Virus record (IMG/VR): IMGVR_UViG_3300037247_001169
Coordinates: 1-64,000 of that record
Length of the DNA stretch: 64,000 nucleotides
Direction: 5' to 3' (one strand)
From: a virus
Shown: positions 47,862 to 56,137 of the stretch, in pieces
How positions within the stretch are numbered: the first letter of the stretch is position 1
Layout of the letters: the number at the start of each line of letters is the position of its first letter
Notes under the pieces: generated by a model
The model's input: only the letters and a program-made list of their open reading frames with translations
Told to the model about the DNA's origin: nothing
Databases searched by the model: none
Translations under genes and position numbers: made by a program

Positions 47862-48181
47862 GGTTTCACCTCGCCTGCGGGCGCCGGGTCTTTCGGTATC
47901 AGCTTGCGAATCGCATCAGCGCAACTATGCCGCGTTAGCTTCGCTGCCTGAATAGTCACACGGTTTTCCACGATCACGATGTCCTCAACCGCCTCCGCCG
48001 CCCTCTCGAGCCAGTGCTGCGCGACGTTGCGTTGGATGTCGCGGACCGTCGTCAGCATCCGCGCACGCCACTCGTGGGCTGCCGGCGAGTCTTTGCCGAC
48101 CCCCCACGTCATCGGCGAGAAGCCGGACTCTTCCAGGTCCTCGACGATGTCTTCCGCCGTTATCAGATCGGTCTCGGTCAT
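47858..48181 (-). CDS. Hypothetical protein, paralogue of 47466-47861
   Basis: 107 aa, acidic N-terminus (TAEDIVEDLEESGF) and the shared RDIQRN...IPKDPAP half. Duplicated pair suggests recent tandem expansion. Function unknown. Confidence 0.7.
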   Translation of the reverse strand: MTETDLITAEDIVEDLEESGFSPMTWGVGKDSPAAHEWRARMLTTVRDIQRNVAQHWLERAAEAVEDIVIVENRVTIQAAKLTRHSCADAIRKLIPKDPAPAGEVKP

Positions 48182-48190
48182 CGCTCGCTC

Positions 48191-48568
48191 CTACGCCCGC
48201 TGGGTGGGTAGTGCCTTCTCGATTCGCCGGACAAGCGATTCACTCGCCAAGCTGAACATCTGGTCCAGCACGGCAAACTCACGATCCGAGACGAGTTGTT
48301 GCACGGCCGCACGATACGTTTCCATCTCTGCGGCGAACGTATGCAGCAACTCATGTCGTACCGATGCGAGCACATCCGCCTCGTCTTCATGCTCTCCCGG
48401 ATCAAAAGTCAATGCGGCGCGCTGGTAACCCGGCTTGGCTTCGCACTTGGCCCGTCCCTCGTCGAGGCGGCCGCACTGCGCCTCGATTATCCAATCGCGA
48501 ATCCCGAGCGTCGCGCAAATAGCCGGCACCGCGTCACTGATGATTCGTTCAACGTCCTCTGTCGTCAT
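48191..48568 (-). CDS. HExxH zinc metallopeptidase-like protein, 125 aa
   Basis: VRHELLHTFAAEME places His72-Glu73-x-x-His76 in a helix, a zinc-protease motif, with a possible third ligand Glu82 nearby. Acidic strand DPGEHEDEADV precedes it. Similar small HExxH proteins occur in phages (SprT- or IrrE-like). It could cleave a host protein or regulator; target unknown. Confidence 0.7.
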   Translation of the reverse strand: MTTEDVERIISDAVPAICATLGIRDWIIEAQCGRLDEGRAKCEAKPGYQRAALTFDPGEHEDEADVLASVRHELLHTFAAEMETYRAAVQQLVSDREFAVLDQMFSLASESLVRRIEKALPTQRA

Positions 48569-48613
48569 GCTCTTCTCCTACGCCCGATAACGGCGTAATG
48601 CGTAACGTGTCTG

Positions 48614-48859
48614 CTAGGACGTTGCCTCAATCATCGCGTTCGCCAAATCCTCCAACGACAGTATCCACCGTGTGCCATCGGGCAGCCGCATAATCAACGC
48701 GGTCGGTGGTATCGTCGTATTGAATTGCCACTCTTTGCCGTCAGCGCCGCCCATCACAAACAGCCCTCGGTGCAAGTACAAAGCCCGCGCGTGAACAGGC
48801 TTCATGTTCACTCGGACTTCCTTTTTCGGCTCATCCGTTGGAGGATACGGAACACCCAT
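48614..48859 (-). CDS. Hypothetical protein, 81 aa
   Basis: Start MGVPYPPTDEPKKE is directly behind the 51-bp direct repeat at 48856-48906, which supplies the AGGGAGACGTG ribosome site. Beta-rich middle (ALYLHRGLFVMGGADGKEW). The homologous leader also precedes the gene at 48921-49136. Function unknown. Confidence 0.65.
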   Translation of the reverse strand: MGVPYPPTDEPKKEVRVNMKPVHARALYLHRGLFVMGGADGKEWQFNTTIPPTALIMRLPDGTRWILSLEDLANAMIEATS

Positions 48860-48906
48860 CACGTCTCCCTTCGTTCGTCGGTCACGTCTTTCGGGGCTTG
48901 CGTGTC
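48856..48906. repeat. 51-bp direct repeat, copy 1
   Basis: Identical over 51 bases to 49133-49183. It carries a start codon, a ribosome binding site and, in the second copy, the last codons and stop of the gene at 49159-49596. A small duplication has placed the same translation start in front of two different genes. Confidence 0.8.
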
Positions 48907-48920
48907 GTCCCGGACCTTGT

Positions 48921-49136
48921 TCAATCCCAATTGTGCCTGCGCCCAGATATGGGATCAGCCACGATTTCCGGTCGCCTGCCGAACATGACAACGACCGAAC
49001 CCCAATGCAGTTCCGCCAATGAACTCATTGGAGCCTGAGACAAATAGGGACGCCAGCGCCAATCTGCGCGCAGCGCAACGCAGCGCACTTTGTAGCGACG
49101 TATCCTGAAGTCCCGCCCGACAATCCACTTCGCCAT
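48921..49136 (-). CDS. Hypothetical basic protein, 71 aa
   Basis: MAKWIVGRDFRIRRYKVRCV..., starting in repeat copy 2. Arg-rich first half and hydrophobic VVVMFGRR segment. Unknown function; probably arrived with the duplication. Confidence 0.6.
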   Translation of the reverse strand: MAKWIVGRDFRIRRYKVRCVALRADWRWRPYLSQAPMSSLAELHWGSVVVMFGRRPEIVADPISGRRHNWD

Positions 49137-49183
49137 CACGTCTCCCTTCGTTCGTCGGTCACGTCTTTCGGGGCTTGCGTGTC
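49133..49183. repeat. 51-bp direct repeat, copy 2
   Basis: Exact copy of 48856-48906, 277 bp away. See the note on copy 1 and the findings. Confidence 0.8.
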
Positions 49184-49596
49184 TTCGTCTTCGCCGCGGG
49201 GCGGGCGGCCTCTTCCACCAACTTGACGCCCTCCGGTAGGCACATCCCTCGAAGGCCCGTAAGCGGAACCGGCGTGTTCGCCTCAATGCACCGCCGAGCA
49301 ACTTCTTGCACGCTGCGCCCATTCTTCAAGTGCGGTCCTGCCAGTTCGCGCCACCGGCGCCATTCCCTACCCGTGTAAGCATAAGCGCCGAGCCGGAGCC
49401 TTCGCTTACGCCCCCTCCACCGACAGCCCTCCGGCCGGTAGCGCCGTACTTGATCCACGGACGGCCGCACGCCGTTCATTCTTGGCGCATCGCAGGCAGC
49501 GTCGATGAACGGCGTTCCCTCTATCCACAACCGCTGGTCGTTCTCTCGCAGCCACGTCCGAAGTTTCTCCCGTTGCTCCGCATCTAGCTTTGGCAT
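49159..49596 (-). CDS. Hypothetical protein, 145 aa
   Basis: Basic, helical front (LDAEQREKLRTWLREND) and arginine-rich middle (RWRGRKRRLRLGAYAYTGR), then a conserved-looking GRSVQEVARRCIEANTPVPLTG segment and a basic tail. Possibly a DNA-binding protein. Overlaps its upstream neighbour by 13 bases. Confidence 0.65.
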   Translation of the reverse strand: MPKLDAEQREKLRTWLRENDQRLWIEGTPFIDAACDAPRMNGVRPSVDQVRRYRPEGCRWRGRKRRLRLGAYAYTGREWRRWRELAGPHLKNGRSVQEVARRCIEANTPVPLTGLRGMCLPEGVKLVEEAARPAAKTKTRKPRKT

Positions 49597-49820
49597 TGCG
49601 TATCTCCCGCTCTCCCTGCGTCCTTCATCGCCGCCCGGTACACCGCCAGCAGACCGTAATCCGCGATCCGCCCCTTTAGTATCCGGCAGCGCAGCTTACC
49701 GAATTGACGCACCTGCCACTTGCGGGCCTCGTCAAGTTCCCGGTCTACGCCCGTCAGCGTGCGGGTCTGGGCAGGGCAGCCCTTGTAGCTGTGCGACGGC
49801 TTGCGTTGTTTCTTAGCCAT
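49584..49820 (-). CDS. Hypothetical basic protein, 78 aa
   Basis: Begins MAKKQRKPSHSYKGCPAQT; the adjacent gene starts MAKKKRKT, so the two may be paralogous at the N-terminus. Helical with two cysteines. Unknown function. Confidence 0.65.
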   Translation of the reverse strand: MAKKQRKPSHSYKGCPAQTRTLTGVDRELDEARKWQVRQFGKLRCRILKGRIADYGLLAVYRAAMKDAGRAGDTQCQS

Positions 49821-49823
49821 ACA

Positions 49824-49997
49824 TCACACCCACTCCGGCGTAAGACCCATGCGTTTCGCCCGGGCGTCGCCGGAACGGCGAGCGTCACCTTCTATCGCCC
49901 AAACGGGCTCCATCCATATCTTCCCCAAATGGGCTTGCCAATACTTCCCGCAAACATCGGTCCGCATCCTCACCGTCTTCCGTTTCTTCTTAGCCAT
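49824..49997 (-). CDS. Small basic protein, 57 aa
   Basis: MAKKKRKTVRMRTDVCGKYWQ..., ending with a mixed helix. Its start overlaps the stop of the next gene by 8 bases. It is too short and overlapped for easy detection, but start context and neighbour pattern support it. Confidence 0.6.
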   Translation of the reverse strand: MAKKKRKTVRMRTDVCGKYWQAHLGKIWMEPVWAIEGDARRSGDARAKRMGLTPEWV

Positions 49998-50349
49998 CCT
50001 CAAACTCCGCTTGATAAGCCTCGCACGCTGCCCGCGCATACTCCCAACCCGCGGGGTCAACAAACGCACAGTGGCCGCCGCGCAACTGCTCGCCATTCGG
50101 CAACGTGACGGGCGCGACAATCCCCGTGCGGACCTGGTAGCTGCCCGCCAGCTCTTTGAGCACGGCGCGAATGCTGTCCGTGGTCATGTGGAAATCTTTC
50201 GCTAGGCTCACGATCGACACGCCACGCTGCCACGTTATGCGTCCGTTGTAATTGCCGTGGCCACCACCGCACGGCAGCGTGCAGAGGATTTCCATGTGTA
50301 GGCTGCGAGTCTCCAGCGCGATTCCCGTCGCTACGTCATCCATGGGCAT
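49990..50349 (-). CDS. Putative helix-turn-helix protein, 119 aa
   Basis: Full-length relative of the truncated gene at 1-346 (about 95 percent identity). SIVSLAKDFHMTTDSIRAVL forms a plausible helix-turn-helix. Because this gene opens the aligned region of the two early blocks, it is the natural junction between them. Confidence 0.8.
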   Translation of the reverse strand: MPMDDVATGIALETRSLHMEILCTLPCGGGHGNYNGRITWQRGVSIVSLAKDFHMTTDSIRAVLKELAGSYQVRTGIVAPVTLPNGEQLRGGHCAFVDPAGWEYARAACEAYQAEFEDG

Positions 50350-50355
50350 TGGCGG

Positions 50356-50592
50356 TTACTCCTCGGGTGCCGGCACGGCACATACCTCGACGATAGCCAG
50401 CTCCCTCAGTCCGCCATGGTCATCTCGCACCATGTAGCCGCCCATGACGCCCGCCGCGGTTTCTGTCAGCACGCGAGCGGTAATCACACGCTTGATCCCC
50501 GAGTCGCGCACCATCACTTGCTCACCAACCTGCCACGGACAATAGAGGTTGAACGCCGCTCCCACTACGACTTCCGCTGGTTGCTCTGGCAT
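50356..50592 (-). CDS. Hypothetical protein, 78 aa
   Basis: Beta-rich pattern (FNLYCPWQVGEQVMVRDSG, then ITARVLTETAAGVMGG) resembling a small SH3-like barrel. Starts inside the last 28 bases of the gene upstream. Unknown function; no counterpart in the left early region. Confidence 0.65.
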   Translation of the reverse strand: MPEQPAEVVVGAAFNLYCPWQVGEQVMVRDSGIKRVITARVLTETAAGVMGGYMVRDDHGGLRELAIVEVCAVPAPEE

Positions 50593-51545
50593 TCCGTGTC
50601 TCCTATTCGTTGCCTTTGGTCACCTTCGAGATTCACATCATCCTGGCGCCTGAATTCCATCGTCTCCTGGCCGTTGCTCACGCTAGGGCTCGGCGGTTCG
50701 ACCGTGACGGCACCGCCCTGGCCCACACACTTGTCACGTGTGCCGCCCGGCAGGAACGACTGCGTGATCGTCCCGACCATATTCGGTTCGCCCAACTCTT
50801 CGCCTTCGACGGCCGTACCGGCTTCCCGCGCAAGCGCCTTGCGCCGAACCGCTGCCCCCTCGACAGTGCCGTGCAAGATGCAAAGCTCCTTCTCGCTCTG
50901 CGCCAGTATCCCCTTGCCCACGTCGCCCCGCTCTAATTCTCTGCGCAGCGCCGCGAACGATTCCGTATGCCGCGGGTGCTCGATGGGCTCATCGGGGCGC
51001 ATCAAAAACTCCGGCACCGGCCACCCGGCGTCGCGGTGGTAGTCTCGCCAGCGTTCGGTAATCTGCCTGATCTTCATGGCAGCTCGCCAGTTCAGCAGCC
51101 CGTGCGGATCCGGTATCGACTTCAGGTAATGCGTGTTGCGAAGATCGTTGGGCCCCTTGGTCGTGCCGTGCCACGTGAACAAGATCGGCGCGGTCTGCGC
51201 CCGCAGGTGTTCGTTAAACAAATCTTCCGGGGTATAGTCGCGGGCCTCAGTCCAACCGGCCTTGATCTTGTGCTCCCGAATTTGGTCGAGCAGCACAAGA
51301 AGGTCGTTGCGGCCGCTGCTATAGGTCTGCTTCATGTCGCCAAGCACGACCTTCCACTTTGGCCCACGGGCGTCGGGTTCGTCGCCACGATGATGCTGCA
51401 GCGCCGACGCGATGTCCTCAACGTCCCGGTGTCGGAGACATCGCTTCCACACGCCCTCTCGAAATTCAACGGCCGATGTGACGTACCGCGGCCACAATTT
51501 GGTCACCAGCTCGTAGACCTGCCGTTCACGCTCCTCCTCGGTCAT
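50565..51545 (-). CDS. Hypothetical early protein, 326 aa
   Basis: Helical N-terminal part (ELVTKLWPRYVTSAVEFREGVWKRCLRH) followed by a long polar region with low-complexity C-terminus. May be a replication helper because it lies with the replisome organiser gene (51542-52351) and overlaps it by ATGA. No motif for a helicase or nuclease is visible. Confidence 0.55.
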   Translation of the reverse strand: MTEEERERQVYELVTKLWPRYVTSAVEFREGVWKRCLRHRDVEDIASALQHHRGDEPDARGPKWKVVLGDMKQTYSSGRNDLLVLLDQIREHKIKAGWTEARDYTPEDLFNEHLRAQTAPILFTWHGTTKGPNDLRNTHYLKSIPDPHGLLNWRAAMKIRQITERWRDYHRDAGWPVPEFLMRPDEPIEHPRHTESFAALRRELERGDVGKGILAQSEKELCILHGTVEGAAVRRKALAREAGTAVEGEELGEPNMVGTITQSFLPGGTRDKCVGQGGAVTVEPPSPSVSNGQETMEFRRQDDVNLEGDQRQRIGDTECQSNQRKS

Positions 51546-52351
51546 GGCTTGCTCCAGGGATCGTTGCCCTTAACGTAGTCAAGCAGCTCGTTCGCCTGGG
51601 CGCTATCGCCGCGGCCGCCCGGTGCGTCCCGCCAGCGTTCTTCACAGAACCACGTTTTGGCCGTGGGCACGAATTCCCAATCCGGCGTGCCCCGTTTGTC
51701 CGTCTGGTCCGCCTCGAACACCTGTACCCGCTCGAGCAGCGCGGCGGCCGTGATGTCACCCGACTGCAGCGCCTCGGCAATTGCAGCCTTGGCGGGCTTT
51801 GAACCGATCGGTTTCGGGTGTGCTTCGAAGATGCGGTCGACTTCGGCTTGGCTGGCGCCCGATCCCGCCCCCCCCTCACACTCCCCCTTACCTAATATAG
51901 ATACAGAAGACAGAGGACAGAGGGGTGTTACCCCCTTTGCTATCTCTTTTGCTATAGGTGGTGCCATAGGCTTTGCTTTAGCACCCCACCTGATGGCCGC
52001 GCCAGCCCTACCAGCACGTGATTTCGTCTCACGTTGTTTGATATCGCGCACGACCCGACGCGAAAAAAGGGCACCGTCGTCGTCACGGTGCAGCACCTTT
52101 TCCTCAAGCAGCTCTCCTAGGGCCGTGTCGAATTCTTCACGGGTCCAACCAGCGAGCTTCTTGAAGATCCGTTCGTCGGGTATGGATCCTTTGGCAGTCT
52201 TTAGGGCGCCGGTTGCCGGCTCCATCGAATACATCGTGCAGATCAGATCCACATGCAGGGAACGCGCGAGGGCAGAACAACCTCGAAGTTCCTGGTCGGT
52301 GAGCCAATCCTTGTGGAAGAATGGGAACCAAGGCCAATCGGCAATCGACAT
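51542..52351 (-). CDS. Phage replisome organiser-like protein, 269 aa
   Basis: The N-terminal 90 residues (WPWFPFFHKDWLTDQELRGC..., then LAGWTREEFDTALGELLEEKVL) fit the winged-helix domain of DUF1376-like replication initiators/organisers; a basic linker (RETKSRAGRAGAAIRWGAK) and a C-terminal domain follow. It would recruit host replication proteins to the phage origin. Conserved slot lost in the left copy. Confidence 0.65.
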   Translation of the reverse strand: MSIADWPWFPFFHKDWLTDQELRGCSALARSLHVDLICTMYSMEPATGALKTAKGSIPDERIFKKLAGWTREEFDTALGELLEEKVLHRDDDGALFSRRVVRDIKQRETKSRAGRAGAAIRWGAKAKPMAPPIAKEIAKGVTPLCPLSSVSILGKGECEGGAGSGASQAEVDRIFEAHPKPIGSKPAKAAIAEALQSGDITAAALLERVQVFEADQTDKRGTPDWEFVPTAKTWFCEERWRDAPGGRGDSAQANELLDYVKGNDPWSKP

Positions 52352-52449
52352 CCCTGTCCTCTCAATTCGCCGCCGGGCGAGCGTTGTATGTCATGTTTCC
52401 GTGCCCACTGCTCCGCAGAGCCCGGTCCCGTGGGCGGGGGCGGTATTAT
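52352..52449. other. Short gap with hairpin
   Basis: About 100 bases between genes. Minus-strand CTCGCC-CGGC-GGCGAA-like hairpin near 52367-52382 is repeated as a perfect hairpin near 54450-54465 (CTCGCC/GGCGAG), so it seems a recurring intergenic element. No gene. Confidence 0.4.
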
Positions 52450-53016
52450 TTATTCTGCCGATAGGACGACACCAACACGGTTCTTGGCATTGCTCAATTC
52501 GTCCCAGTCGACAAACAGAAATTCGTTTCCATCTGTCGGGTTTTTGCGACTATGGCGTCTGATCCATGCACCGTCGCCGAGATGCGCCCCGACGAACTCG
52601 TACAGATCCTTCGTGTAGCATATTCCGGCAGCCAAAAAGGCTCCCCGCCGGCGCGGTTCTGCGACGTATGCGTGTACTGTCAGCGTAGGATATAACCATC
52701 CAGAACGGATGGCGTCTATTCGCTTTCGCAGCTCCGTCTCGGCGCCCGTCGTCCGCTTTGACCGTATCGTGAACGTATACCACGGCTCACCCCATTGCAC
52801 GCGACTCGCCAAGCCCCTCATACGGCCATTCGCTTGCTGGATATGCCATCCGTCTATGCCGGCCAGCGTATCCAAGCATTGGCTCAAACTCTTCTCCGTC
52901 ACGCTTTCAACCGCCACCAAAGTTCCATCTCCGCATTTGCCCTTGATCGCGGGCCACACAACCCGCTCGAAATCGTAGGCACTATCGCTAAGGTCGCATG
53001 CAATGTCACTCCGCAT
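52450..53016 (-). CDS. Hypothetical protein, 188 aa
   Basis: Start MRSDIACDLSD overlaps the methyltransferase stop by 11 bases. Beta-alpha pattern with conserved-looking FERVVWPAIKGKCGDG, WYTFTIRSKRT and FLFVDWDELSNAK. Could be a small nuclease or host-modulating protein; not recognised. Confidence 0.6.
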   Translation of the reverse strand: MRSDIACDLSDSAYDFERVVWPAIKGKCGDGTLVAVESVTEKSLSQCLDTLAGIDGWHIQQANGRMRGLASRVQWGEPWYTFTIRSKRTTGAETELRKRIDAIRSGWLYPTLTVHAYVAEPRRRGAFLAAGICYTKDLYEFVGAHLGDGAWIRRHSRKNPTDGNEFLFVDWDELSNAKNRVGVVLSAE

Positions 53017-54190
53017 GCACGTCCACTCCGCGCTCTTCTGCGATATCGCACATCTCACGCGAGCTATCGCATCCGAGCCCGATGCGACCTAGCTTTTTCG
53101 CTGCGAGCAAGAACGTCCCCGTCCCGGCAAATGGGTCTACGATGACCCCACCCTCGGACGTGCTGTGACGTATGAACCGCTCGGCCAGCACGTCTGGCTT
53201 CTGCCATTCGTGAAAGCGGTCGCCCTGACGACCGTCCGGGGCACGAACGTCCTGCACGCTCCAACGTTCGTTGTGGATCGGACAGTTCAGGTCTGGCGCA
53301 TCCCCCCCGACGAAGTAGAGGACCGCTTGCCAGTTGGCCTTGTAGGCGCCCTTCAGTGACGGACCCAGCGTATTGCGGTATGTCCACACCAGGACCTGGG
53401 CGAGCGACACGTCAGCACATCGTTGGGCCGCCCCAAAATAGGCGTGAAGCTCCACCGGATAGGCGCCGATGCAGACGAATGCTCGGCCGGTTGGCTTGAC
53501 GTGCTTGATCGCTTCGGGCAACCAGGCGTTGGCGAAAGCCTCGATGTCCGGTATGTCCGTAGCGTAGGGCGGGTCCGTCAACAGCAGGTCGCATTCGGGC
53601 TGCTCGCCGAGCCAGTCCTCCCAGCCAGCAAGATGCAATTCGGCCTTGCCTTTGGCGGTCCCCGCCGCCTGCTTTTGAAGGTACAGAACGTCGGCCTGAG
53701 CCAGCGTCGTACACTTGCCGTCCTTGACGGCCTTGAAGATGGCCTTCTGTCGCTTCCGGTCATCGTTCAGGCGAGCGAGACGATACACGTCGCCGGTCTT
53801 CAGTACCCGTCCGGTGGCGGATGCTAGGTCTATCCAGCCCTCGCGTAGCTCCCCGAGGACGTGTACGCCCTGCCAGCGAGATGATTGCTTATGGTTGATG
53901 CCTAGATCTAAAAGTGGGCTGCCTTCTTGGCAGTCCACTTTTTTGCCTACCCCGCGGGCACCATGCTGCTTAGGTATATCCTCCAGCAGCTCGCCAGCTC
54001 GGCCCTCAGCCCGTATCCTGAGCTTGCAGACCTCATCTTGAACCTCGCGGGTTTCGCCGATCTCGCGGGCGTAGGTTTGCAGCGCCTTCGACTTGTCGAT
54101 GATGACCTTCACCTCTGGGATCGTGGTCGCCTGCGACAACGCCGACCGCATCGCGTCGTAAGCTACTATGTTTGTGTCTGCTTTAGCCAT
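53006..54190 (-). CDS. DNA methyltransferase with ParB-like N-terminus
   Basis: 394 aa from MAKADTNIVAYD. Residues 1-170 are helical and resemble ParB/KorB-type domains often fused to phage methylases. The catalytic part has TDPPYATDIPD (motif IV, DPPY at 206-209) and DPFAGTGTFLLAAKKLG (motif I, SAM binding), so an N6-adenine or N4-cytosine enzyme. Probably protects phage DNA from restriction. Right-hand early region only. Confidence 0.8.
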   Translation of the reverse strand: MAKADTNIVAYDAMRSALSQATTIPEVKVIIDKSKALQTYAREIGETREVQDEVCKLRIRAEGRAGELLEDIPKQHGARGVGKKVDCQEGSPLLDLGINHKQSSRWQGVHVLGELREGWIDLASATGRVLKTGDVYRLARLNDDRKRQKAIFKAVKDGKCTTLAQADVLYLQKQAAGTAKGKAELHLAGWEDWLGEQPECDLLLTDPPYATDIPDIEAFANAWLPEAIKHVKPTGRAFVCIGAYPVELHAYFGAAQRCADVSLAQVLVWTYRNTLGPSLKGAYKANWQAVLYFVGGDAPDLNCPIHNERWSVQDVRAPDGRQGDRFHEWQKPDVLAERFIRHSTSEGGVIVDPFAGTGTFLLAAKKLGRIGLGCDSSREMCDIAEERGVDVHAE

Positions 54191-54214
54191 CCCTGACTCT
54201 CGTTTCACCCTATA

Positions 54215-54254
54215 GGAAAACAACAAACGCCCCGGCCGAACGCTGGCCGGGGCG
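54215..54254 (-). terminator. Intrinsic terminator upstream of the methyltransferase gene
   Basis: Perfect 10-bp stem CGCCCCGGCC/GGCCGGGGCG (54228-54237 and 54245-54254) with a 7-base loop, followed on the minus strand by TTTGTTGTTTT. Stops transcription coming from the 54-64 kb genes or from RNA 2. Confidence 0.7.
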
Positions 54255-54301
54255 CCGTGAAGGATCGACCCGCCGCACGCACGGCGGGATCGTTCACAAA
54301 T

Positions 54302-54390
54302 GAAAAGCCGCCGCTGGGCTTGAGCTGATTGGCACCAGAGTCACCCGAGACGGCGGCGTCGAAACCTAATTGTACCAACTCTAGTGCCAT
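54302..54390 (-). ncRNA. Probable 89-nt phage small RNA (RNA 2) with terminator
   Basis: Predicted start 54390 behind a TAGGCT promoter (54397-54424). Ends in GCCGCCG (54357-54351)...CGGCG GC (54313-54307) and TTTTCATT. The 5' GGCACTAGAGT can pair with ACTCTGGTGCC in the terminator loop (11 bp with one G-U), the same design as RNA 1. No open frame. Confidence 0.6.
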
Positions 54391-54396
54391 AATTCT

Positions 54397-54424
54397 AGCC
54401 TACTACATTCTCGGACGTTTGCAA
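54397..54424 (-). promoter_or_regulatory. Promoter of RNA 2
   Basis: Minus strand TTGCAA (54424-54419), 16-base spacer, TAGGCT (54402-54397). Same -10 hexamer and distance to the ATGG start as the RNA 1 and holin-like promoters. Confidence 0.6.
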
Positions 54425-54466
54425 GCTGTGCCGAATGCGGACACAACTCGCCGCCGGGCGAGCGCT

Positions 54467-54649
54467 TTATGTCACGTCGCGGTCCGCCTCCAGCCACTGC
54501 TCAACCGTTATTCTCAGATCGAGCAAACAGGAATCGCACAGGTCGATGTGCAGATTCTTTTCATCAACGGCGTTCCGGCTGGCGATTGTTGCCGCCATTT
54601 GGCAGCCGCACCCCGCCAAGTCACGCTTACATCTGTCACAGATAGTCAT
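54467..54649 (-). CDS. Small double-CxxC protein, 60 aa
   Basis: MTICDRCKRDLAGCGCQM and LCDSCLLDLRIT give two CxxC pairs and a CGC, a zinc-binding mini-domain. Ends in a helix with a Trp. Function unknown. Confidence 0.65.
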   Translation of the reverse strand: MTICDRCKRDLAGCGCQMAATIASRNAVDEKNLHIDLCDSCLLDLRITVEQWLEADRDVT

Positions 54650-54653
54650 CGTC

Positions 54654-54962
54654 TCATCCCTTCGCTGTGTCTCCAGGCCACCGAATCCGAATCCGGCAGC
54701 CGCACGTCCGCACGATATCCTTGCCGGCCGTAGGCTTTGGCCGCGACATTGCACCGCAATTCGCGCACTTCGAGGATGGGGTCACCAGCTCCACGTTGTC
54801 CGCACACGCCTGGGCGGCCGTCATTCCTCGGCGGTGGCACATCGCGTGGTCGCACTTACGGCACGCTCGGCCGACGCTCCAGGTTGCCTCGTAGCACTCC
54901 GCGCCTTTCGTCGGGACGCTCAGAAACGGGCCACACAGTATAGCGTTCAGTTCACCGGTCAT
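54654..54962 (-). CDS. Zinc-binding protein, 102 aa
   Basis: Homologue of 1931-2236 from MTGELNAIL to IRIRWPGD, including the CxxC...CANCG...CGC cysteines. Differs at the ends. Function unknown; coupled to the membrane protein upstream by ATGA. Confidence 0.8.
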   Translation of the reverse strand: MTGELNAILCGPFLSVPTKGAECYEATWSVGRACRKCDHAMCHRRGMTAAQACADNVELVTPSSKCANCGAMSRPKPTAGKDIVRTCGCRIRIRWPGDTAKG

Positions 54963-55096
54963 CCGCCACCTCGCCGCCGTATGCGTTTCCACAGCCATTT
55001 CCCAATCGGGGGGCCGTCGATAATTCCGTCCCAAATGAAATGGAACCCCGCCAGGGCAAACATGACAATAAAGCACCACACGAAGAGTTCACCCAT
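54959..55096 (-). CDS. Single-span membrane protein, 45 aa
   Basis: MGELFVWCFIVMFALAGFHF..., a hydrophobic helix with a basic tail (KWLWKRIRRRGGG). Not present at the matching site in the left region. Overlaps both neighbours. Confidence 0.6.
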   Translation of the reverse strand: MGELFVWCFIVMFALAGFHFIWDGIIDGPPIGKWLWKRIRRRGGG

Positions 55097-55310
55097 CGTT
55101 CGCCTCGTCGTCCTCGTACTCTTCTGCCATCGCCTCGGCACCGTCCGCCAGGCGTTTCGCGTTGTCCTGTTTCCGTAGCTCATCGCGACGATTCCGAAGG
55201 ATATCTAAGTGCCGTTCGTAAATCGCCGCCAATTCTCTTTCGCCCTTCGCCTTTGCCAGTTGCAGATGAGACTGCGTTTCTAGGATCGCTTTGGCTACGT
55301 CTTCGCTCAT
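55089..55310 (-). CDS. Coiled acidic protein, 73 aa
   Basis: N-terminal helix (VAKAILETQSHLQLAKAKGE) and an acidic tail; the last 30 residues match the tail of 2233-2517 (QDNAKRLADGAE). Function unknown. Confidence 0.7.
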   Translation of the reverse strand: MSEDVAKAILETQSHLQLAKAKGERELAAIYERHLDILRNRRDELRKQDNAKRLADGAEAMAEEYEDDEANDG

Positions 55311-56137
55311 GCTCGGTCTCCCTTACTCCCACCCGCCGCGTCGGCGTCCACATCGCACACATACCGCCCCTTGAAATCCACCTCGTAGAGCTTGGTCCAT
55401 TCGGGCTCCGGCGGAACAACGACGTCGTCATTATCAGAGGCGCTGTCGGCTACGCGAGCCGACCATTCTCCGGCTTCTCGCTGTTGCTCGTCGGTCCACG
55501 CCGCAATGACTTCAAGCGGAATGGGTCGCGCCACCAGGAGTAGGCCATTTTGCACGATCTCCGGCGTCAGCTCCGTCCGCTCGGGGGCGCCGTCTCGCAT
55601 TCGGCGAATCCTGACTTCAGGCAACTCGTCAATGACCGGCTTGTAAGCGCCGCAGGCTTGCTTGTAGTCGTCGGTCATCTCCGTCCGCTCGTTGGCGAGG
55701 AGGTTCTCGGCGCGCTGGCACAAAGCCTCAAACTGTCTCGCAAGAGCAGTACACTCCGGAGCTTCCGAAGCGTCCACATTCGGTTCTTCGCCGGTGAACT
55801 CGACGAGGTTGTTGTCGATGAACCCCATAAGCTCCCTCAGCGCCTCGAGCGCCGTGGGCTCCGTCTGCTCGGGTGCGGGTGCGTCGGTGAGGAGGGCCTC
55901 GGCAGCAGGAACAGGGCAAGAAGGGTTATGTGTTATCACGCCGTCGGCAGTTCGGCTCGCCACACACAACGCGCAGGCCGCATTGCGGTTCTTTGCCAAC
56001 TCGACAAGTATTCTCAGCACCTCCAGCGGCTCGGCGTTGGCGTCGGCCTGGATATTGCAGACCACCCCAAACAAGTAATGCTGATTCGGAACACGTGCTA
56101 GGGCGTTGTCTTTAAGCCATTCTTCCGCCGTCTTCAT
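55307..56137 (-). CDS. Hypothetical protein, intact copy, 276 aa
   Basis: Start MKTAEEWLKD overlaps the upstream stop (ATGA). Central acidic and Ala/Glu-rich helices, then ELTPEIVQNGLLLVARPIPLE and the conserved VVVPPEPEWTKLYEVDF end. The left counterpart is frameshifted. Function unknown. Confidence 0.75.
   Translation of the reverse strand: MKTAEEWLKDNALARVPNQHYLFGVVCNIQADANAEPLEVLRILVELAKNRNAACALCVASRTADGVITHNPSCPVPAAEALLTDAPAPEQTEPTALEALRELMGFIDNNLVEFTGEEPNVDASEAPECTALARQFEALCQRAENLLANERTEMTDDYKQACGAYKPVIDELPEVRIRRMRDGAPERTELTPEIVQNGLLLVARPIPLEVIAAWTDEQQREAGEWSARVADSASDNDDVVVPPEPEWTKLYEVDFKGRYVCDVDADAAGGSKGDRA

Noticed and set aside
54302-54390. Short peptide gene starting at the ATG of RNA 2
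   Set aside because: It would lack a ribosome site and end inside the terminator; the conserved feature is the base pairing, not a peptide.
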